From positions 12,090,001 to 12,154,000 of the forward strand of contig JAYKYS010000012.1 in the NCBI GenBank assembly GCA_036924285.1: a stretch of DNA of 64,000 bases, written 5' to 3'. The notes below the pieces were generated by a model. The model was not told the origin of the DNA. It ran no database searches and saw nothing but the letters and a program-made list of their open reading frames with translations. Of this stretch, positions 58,515 through 64,000 are shown one piece after another (the stretch's first letter is position 1; each line of letters opens with the position of its first letter). Origin of the DNA: Asterella californica. Taxonomy: Eukaryota > Streptophyta > Marchantiopsida > Marchantiales > Aytoniaceae. The position numbers were made by a program, and so were the translations under genes.

Positions 58515-59041
58515 GAAGCAAGAGACAATATCGATTTCATCTAAGATCGACTGATCACAGAGTGAAGGACCGTGTAGAAAACGCATTATCAATAGTAATC
58601 GTGTGGACTGTTGGCGAGAAGCTTTTGGACATGACAGCAGAGGAATTCGAGAGACTAACTGCAGAAAAGTAAGATGGAATATTGAACATTGTGTGCTCAG
58701 CAAAGTGGCGTACAGTGTTTGATGTGGAGCTTGAGATGGAGCACCCGAATGAATTTCAAGACGTTGTGGAAGACCTTGCAAATGCAATGGATTGTTGTAT
58801 CTTTTATCCATCGATGGTGGAAGATTTCAAGTGCACAGTGGAGAGTAACATCCAGCTTCTAGGGATAGAGAGACTACATGACATGGCCGTGTCATTGATG
58901 AGGAGAGCAAATGAGATAGATGCGGTTGCAGAAAATATTGTTCGAGAAATGAACACTGTAATCGAACTGCAGAGAGAACAAGGGAGGACAATTCGGAATT
59001 TTCGGAAGCACTTCGTAGACTTAGAGAGTTGTAAGAAGTAG
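58515..59041 (+). pseudogene. RPA1-like (ssDNA-binding OB-fold) fragment with in-frame stop
   Basis: One frame runs on both sides of a single TAA near 58671. Before it are YRFHLRSTDHR and WTVGEKLLDMTAEEFERL; after it are ILNIVCSAKWRTVFDVELEM and a helical, Glu-rich tail to TAG 59039-59041. The pattern of YR.xLxxxD, AEKLL-type helix and following OB-fold strands resembles the C-terminal DNA-binding domain of plant RPA1. Transposons of the Helitron class can carry such genes, and host RPA1 pseudogenes are also possible. No zinc-finger cysteines are visible upstream. The assignment is by pattern only. Confidence 0.4.
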
Positions 59042-59179
59042 GTTGTATGGAGGAGTCTGGTTGTGAAAATTCAAATTTTGATATGGTAAAGAAACGTTTT
59101 CATGAACTTAAATTGTCATGTGTATTTGACAAAAAATTGTTCATTGTTGTGGTCGTTATATATATGTATGCAATGATCA

Positions 59180-60200
59180 CTTCGAGACAATGTGTTTCTC
59201 TCGTATACCACTCGCGAAGCATGGCAATTTTGCTCCGTACATCCGCGGAACAGACTGTATCACCTTGCCTATATAGCCACTTATACATGTGGGGGGCGAA
59301 ACAACTATGTTTCTCTTCGAATAGAAGCGAATCGCTCTGCAACGTAGGCCCTTATAGCTCATGTGCGAGACGAAACAGGTTGTTTCGCTCCAGGTGGGAA
59401 CGAGAATTACTATATCGTCCCTCGGTCTTATGCTGTGCGGGGTGAAACTGGTTGTTTCGTCCCGCATTAGAGCGGAACAATATATGTTTCATCTTGCGCA
59501 CAGACGAGAGATGATACATTATCTGTTTCGTCTCGAGCCGTGTGTAACCTCTTACGCGCAGGACAAAACAGGTATTTCGCTCTTGAGGGACGAAATAGGT
59601 TGTATCGTCGTGCAGTTTGTAGTCCTTACGCGCGTGGGACGAAACAGGTTGTTTCGCATTGCGCAAGAGCGAAATATGATGTATGTCTCGATCAAGCACT
59701 CCTTATTCTTTCCTGCTCGGGACGATACAGGCTGTAGCCCCTTAGCCTTATCCTTATCATTCTCTGCTCGGGGTGATACAGCTTGTATCACCTCGCGCAG
59801 GAGCGAAACAAGTAATGTTTCGCTCTTGCGGGACGATACAGGCTGTAGTCTCTTAGCATTACTCTTATCATTCTCTCCTCGAGACGATACAACCTGTATC
59901 GCCTCGAGCAGGATACTCTCTTACCCTTAGTCTTATGAGACGATACAACCTATATTGCCTCGACTAGGGTACCACTTTAGTCTTACCTTTACCTGCTCAG
60001 GGCGATACAGTCTGTATCGTCTCGAGCAGGTACCTCCTTAACCTTATCCTTACTCTTCTTTGCGGAGCGAAATAGGCTGTTTCGTCCCACAATGTGTAGG
60101 CACTTACGCACGCCGGGCGAGATAGGCTCTTTCGTCTCGAGCAAGAGCGACACATTATCTGTTTCGTCCTGCAGTGTATATTCGCTTATGCGCACGGGTG
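59180..60200 (+). repeat. Array of small palindromes, left copy
   Basis: About twenty short imperfect palindromes of two types, CGAAACAGGTTGTTTCG and CGATACAGGCTGTATCG, are spaced irregularly 30-70 bases apart. Examples are at 59371-59387 and 60003-60020. Spacers vary around TTAGCCTTATCCTTATCATTCTCTGCTCGG and CTTACGCGC. Several long overlapping frames run through the array on both strands because the units lack stops; they are not genes. Confidence 0.85.
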
Positions 60201-60339
60201 CTGTGACACTGTTTTCTTTTTGTGCTTTCTTTATTCTCAAAATTTATATGAATAACATATGTCTCACAAACTTCACTTCACTCATAATTAGTAATATTGT
60301 AGTAGTGTATGAAAAAATTACTTCCAAGGAGTAGAAAGT

Positions 60340-62060
60340 TCAAGTCCTCCCTATTCTCACTTGAGAAGATGGAGGTAACGCATAGATATTGCATGTGGAA
60401 TTGTTCTCCATACTATATCTGCTTCCTCTTTGGTAATATGGCTCCAATATTTTTAAAGCCTGAAAAGGATCTTGAGCTAGAATTTGAGAGAATCTAGTCT
60501 CCACATAGGATACAGTCTCCTCAAGAAGCAAAGGTAACAAAGTGGCTTCTAAATATCTTTCCCTATCACTATCGATAGTGAAAAGAGAAAAAGGAGGAGG
60601 ATGGATAGCATTGAATGGATGATTTGTAGAGTTCTTCATCGGACTATCATCCACCATGAAAACATATCTCGTGCTCAAGTTGTGGTGATGGAGCTCCAGA
60701 AAGAAAAGAAGTAGAAGATCAGTTTTTGGCCAAATAATTATGTTGCTGCTTGAGGATAGCAGCAACTCTGATTCAGATTCTGTTTCAAGTTAACACGGAT
60801 GAATGAATTGACTTTCGTACTGGGGGACTGATCAAGCAAATTCTAACTGGCGTTCTGGCCAGTTCGAGTCACTACCACTTGACAAACCTTATCCAAACAT
60901 CGTTTGAACTGCCAACACCCGTGCAAAACTTGGTATTCGAGCGTACACTCATCAGTATAATCACTAACTCTTCCATGATACAATGAAGAATACAGTAAGT
61001 TGTATCTTCAGTCGCTTGTGACTTCACATACCAGGTATATCCTCAATCAGCATGCATTAACGCCTGGCAGCAGACGTTTACAGTAGCAGCAAGCCTCAAG
61101 ACTAATGCCCCATCGAGGTTGCTCTTTCTGGATTGCAATGACTACAGAACTCCTATTCTTTACTAGACACACCACAATGAAATCTTTCAAGTATAAATGA
61201 TTCCCGAACCTTGATTCCCACATGGTGTTGTATTTCAAACTCATAACCTGAGCGAACACTCTGTATACCTGATAAAAGGAAAGAAGGCAATAAGAAATGA
61301 ATAAGAAGTATATGAGAAAGAAGAAGTATTATGAGAAATATAATATAAACAACAACCGAAGTGCACAAAAGAATGAAAGATATTAGTGCTGTGTAAAGAC
61401 AAATACCTTCCCACTTGCAACTCCAGGGGGTAAATAATTCTTGTCGTCCATTGCATGTAGTAGAGTTGCAGTGTTGAGCAAAGTCCGGGATGTCCATATG
61501 ATAACTTGGAACTTATCGAGCAAATCTCCAGAAAAACTTTCACTCCTGGTCGAACCACATACATGTAGTAAATTCCAGTGTTAAACCAAGTACGAGATGT
61601 CCGTATAATAACCTTCAACTTATGATAGCCTCCAACTTATCATCCACAAATCTCTAGATTAGTGTTTATACCAATAGCTTTGGATAGTCACATACCATAT
61701 AGACGGCTTAGGGGTGTTCTCTACTACATAACCCTTCTCACGAGCCGGCATCAACTCTTCCTCATTCCTCCTTACTTGAATGAAAAGACCATTCAAATCA
61801 AGGATAAGAGTCTTACGTCTTATGGTAGTAGGATGAATAAGACAAGATAAGAACTCAGGACACTCTTGTATACGAGCTATTTCTTCTTTTCCCACTAATA
61901 TCTTGTAATCCATAGCTCCTAGTTCCAAAACCTTTTTCGCAAGAACATTGCGAAAAAGGTTTTGGAACTTCTTCTTCTTTCTCCTTGATGGTAGTGGTTA
62001 AAGCTTCAACTTCCTCCTTCTTCCTCTTGATGCTATCCAAGAGAATAATCTCTTCACCTG
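60340..62060 (-). pseudogene. FCP1/NIF-type (HAD) phosphatase-like gene, decayed
   Basis: Minus-strand blocks occur in family order. One exon at 61696-62057 is bounded by TTTTGCAG| and |GTATGT and contains KTLILDLNGLF, motif I with Asn for the second Asp, a plant variant. An exon about 61407-61560 has RPGVKVF and VIIWTSRTLLNTATLL (motif II). An exon about 61170-61268 has GNHLYLKDF. The block about 60400-60730 has VFMVDDSPMKNSTNHPFNAI (motif III, DDSP). The family dephosphorylates proteins such as the RNA polymerase II tail, but this subfamily is uncharacterised. Defects are a frame change at a perfect hairpin (61921-61969), a one-base loss near 61525, and a partial tandem duplication of the motif II segment (61530-61658). 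A coiled, Lys/Glu-rich N-terminal part precedes motif I. An upstream exon may lie at 62397-62651. Confidence 0.65.
61921..61969. repeat. Perfect 22-bp hairpin with 5-nt loop inside the FCP1-like exon
   Basis: The arms 61921-61942 and 61948-61969 are exact complements around GAACA. On the minus strand, the arm nearer motif I reads naturally as LAKKVLEL in the downstream frame. The other arm lies at the end of the upstream Lys/Glu-rich frame, so the inverted copy is probably the inserted one. Confidence 0.93.
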
Positions 62061-63394
62061 CAAAATTTTACTTAAGTATGTCAACCTTGTACATGCACAT
62101 ATCATTTACAGCCAAGACTTCACATGAATAAATTATTTGGAAACATACACATATCACCTAAAGCAAAACTTCTCATGATAATACACTAAAATCTCCAAAG
62201 TTTCCAAGACCAAAAAGAAATAAGAAAGACAAAACATAAAAAAAAGAACATCTCACTGTATGATGGAGGAGCTCTTTGTGAAGATTGAGGGTCTTATATT
62301 GTTGAGAAGACGATTGATCTTCAATAGAGATTTACACTTGATTAGATAGACAACTTCACATGGAACAACTACGTAACTTCAGAAAACCTCAAGAAATTAA
62401 CATAGTATAGAATTAGATGAGGAAGCAAACATCTTATCTAATGATAGAGGACCTCGATGTGAAGACGGAGGATGTTCGATGGGCTCATCCACTTGATGAG
62501 AACTCAGAAAGAGACGAGACTCCGGAAGTATACCCCCATGTCTCATAAAATGTGTCAATGTCATATCCACCCATGTCTCATGATGTCTGATCAATTTCTC
62601 CTTACTCATATGCTTCTTCATAGCAGATATCTCAGCATCCAAAGAGTCCAAGATGAACTCAGCCTAATCATAATCTTCTCCGCTCTCTTCTACTTTACTC
62701 TTCAGGTAGAGAGCTAATTGTCCATGTACTTCTTTTGGACGTCTACGAGCTAAAAGTATGCAATTGAGGAGCTGAAAGATTGGTCTCCACTCTGGATATT
62801 CACACATCCATAACAAGTACCTTTTCCTTTTCTCATCTTTTTCTAGAAATCAATCATCTATCAAAGCTCTCTTAACACTATGAGGACGACGTATAGTAGT
62901 TCTCATGGTACAACAAATGATTCTCGAACAAAAGATTCATCCAATAAAATCTCATGTCCTTCAACTGTTGCACGATGAATTGTTGGATCATAAGACTCGA
63001 TGAATTGTAGGCAATATGATATCTGCGTGTATTGCAAGCTTTTCAAAAATTTTAAAGAGAAATACATGCATGACTTTAAAAGAAACTAATGAGCAAGTTG
63101 AACAAGTACACAAGTACACATGCATGTGTTGAGGGCAAAGCAAATAAATAGAAATAGAAACAAGGATATTAAGAAGGACGTACATCTGGACGAGGGAAGT
63201 CGAAAAAGAATCACAAGTAATCACAGTCGATCTATAGCCTCTTTTTCTACTCAAGACAGGGCATTCTCAACCTCCTTTTTCAGGACCCAACACCATTTTA
63301 AATGATATCGATCATCTTCCTTGCAATGATATTTGAACATTGACGATCTTTCTCGCATTTTCTCCAAAGCAGCTAAACAAAAAGAAACAATGTG
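62061..63394. other. Upstream region of the FCP1-like gene
   Basis: AT-rich DNA. A minus-strand frame at 62397-62651 (MDSLDAEISAMKKHM..) looks protein-like and could be an N-terminal exon of the FCP1-like gene, but no splice support was established. Nothing else is recognised. Confidence 0.3.
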
Positions 63395-64000
63395 ATACAA
63401 GTCATAAGGGGCGATAAGGGACCTACATAGAGTGAAGGGGCGATACAGTCTATATCGCCTAAGGGGTCTACACACTACGGGGCGATACAACATGTGTCGT
63501 CCTCGAGCAGAGAAGGATAAGAGGGTAAGGATAACGGGCCACCTTGCTCGAGGGGGCGAAACAGGTTGTATCACTCCGACCAAGGAGAAATAAGGATAAG
63601 AGCTACCATGCTCGAGGGAGTGAAACATGTAGTGTTTCGCTATTGCTCAGGACGATACAGACTATATCGTCTCGATCAGAGAGGGGTAAGGATTAAGACT
63701 ATCTTGCTCGAAGAGGCGAAACAAGTAGTATTTCGCTACTGTGCGAGGCGATACAGGCTGTATCGTCCCAAGCAGAGAAGGGGTATCCATGCGAGGGCGA
63801 TACAATCTGTTTCGCTCCTACGCGAGACGATACATGTTGTATTGTCCCGAGCAAGGAAGGCTAAAGAAGGCTAAGGGGATACCCTGCTCGAGACGATACA
63901 AGTTGTATCGGCCCGCGCGGTAAGGGAGTATCCTACACGGAGCGATACATGTTGTATCGTCCCGAGCAGAGAAGAGTAAGGGTAAGGACCTATCCTGCTC
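63395..64000 (-). repeat. Array of small palindromes, right copy (inverted), runs off window
   Basis: At least eleven palindromes, for example CGATACAGGCTGTATCG at 63749-63765. Spacers read as the reverse complement of those in the left array (CTCGAGCAGAGAAGGATAAG versus CTTATCATTCTCTGCTCGG). The array is therefore inverted relative to 59.2-60.2 kb. It continues past the window end. Confidence 0.85.

Noticed and set aside
58464..58811. 115-residue minus-strand frame
   Set aside because: Shadow of the RPA1-like frame on the plus strand.
59047..59930. Several overlapping frames up to 189 residues
   Set aside because: They lie wholly in the palindrome array, overlap on both strands, and arise because the repeat units lack stops.
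57740..60850. A 3.1-kb autonomous element bounded by the MITE-like ends near 57744 and 60840
   Set aside because: No matching target duplication was found, and the right end lies within an intron-like gap of the FCP1-like gene, so the two ends are more likely independent fragments.
63251..63923. Frames of 125 and 102 residues
   Set aside because: Same reason: translation of the inverted palindrome array.
1..64000. CRISPR array, bacterial operon or riboswitch features
   Set aside because: Introns, LTR and TIR elements and plant protein families show nuclear plant DNA; the palindrome arrays have irregular spacing and degenerate units, unlike CRISPR repeats.

Overview
The window looks like nuclear DNA of a land plant, most likely a bryophyte or another early-diverging lineage; no closer assignment is safe. 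The evidence is spliced genes with GT..AG introns, an HMA-domain metal-binding protein of the plant HPP/HIPP type, a DUF309 protein of the plant/cyanobacterial type, a plant-style FCP1/NIF phosphatase relative, and dense transposon debris. Most of the sequence is repeats; only three loci look like host genes or recent remnants of them.

Left part (1-14.7 kb). Position 1-844 is an old, inverted LTR. A full-length, recently inserted Ty3/gypsy retrotransposon lies at 2624-11330, with identical-length 1373-bp LTRs, a GCGG target duplication, a tRNA-Trp-like primer site, gag-protease in one frame and RT-RNase H-integrase in the -1 frame. The frame change is at a GGGTTTT heptamer followed after 6 nt by an H-type pseudoknot that can be drawn base by base, so the pol frame is very probably reached by programmed -1 frameshifting. 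One Trp-to-stop change in RNase H breaks this copy. It sits inside an older retroelement whose decayed gag continues at 11.4-12.5 kb. Inverted copies of another repeat family follow to 14.7 kb.

Middle (14.7-42 kb). AT-rich DNA, short terminal-inverted-repeat elements and the four-exon HMA gene (20516-21561). Two MITEs at 33.9 and 36.5 kb share ends and 9-bp target duplications; one carries 30-bp subterminal repeats in both arms. A PIF/Harbinger remnant (38.1-39.5 kb) and a Ty3/gypsy protease-RT remnant (39.6-40.9 kb) lie on the minus strand.

Right part (42-64 kb). A stretch with few recognisable repeats holds the DUF309 gene (46.7-47.8 kb). Then come a plus-strand retroelement repeat (50.2-51.6 kb), a second Harbinger remnant (53.5-54.6 kb), nested tandem repeats including a 680-bp higher-order unit (55.4-56.6 kb), an RPA1-like fragment (58.5-59.0 kb), and a decayed FCP1-like gene on the minus strand (60.4-62.1 kb). 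This last locus lies between two arrays of small palindromes (CGAAACA..TGTTTCG and CGATACA..TGTATCG) that are in opposite orientation to each other.

Across the window there are several perfect short-loop hairpins (41 bp with 7-nt loop; 22 bp with 5-nt loop; others), which suggest template-switch mutations; the 22-bp one coincides with a reading-frame break in the FCP1-like exon.
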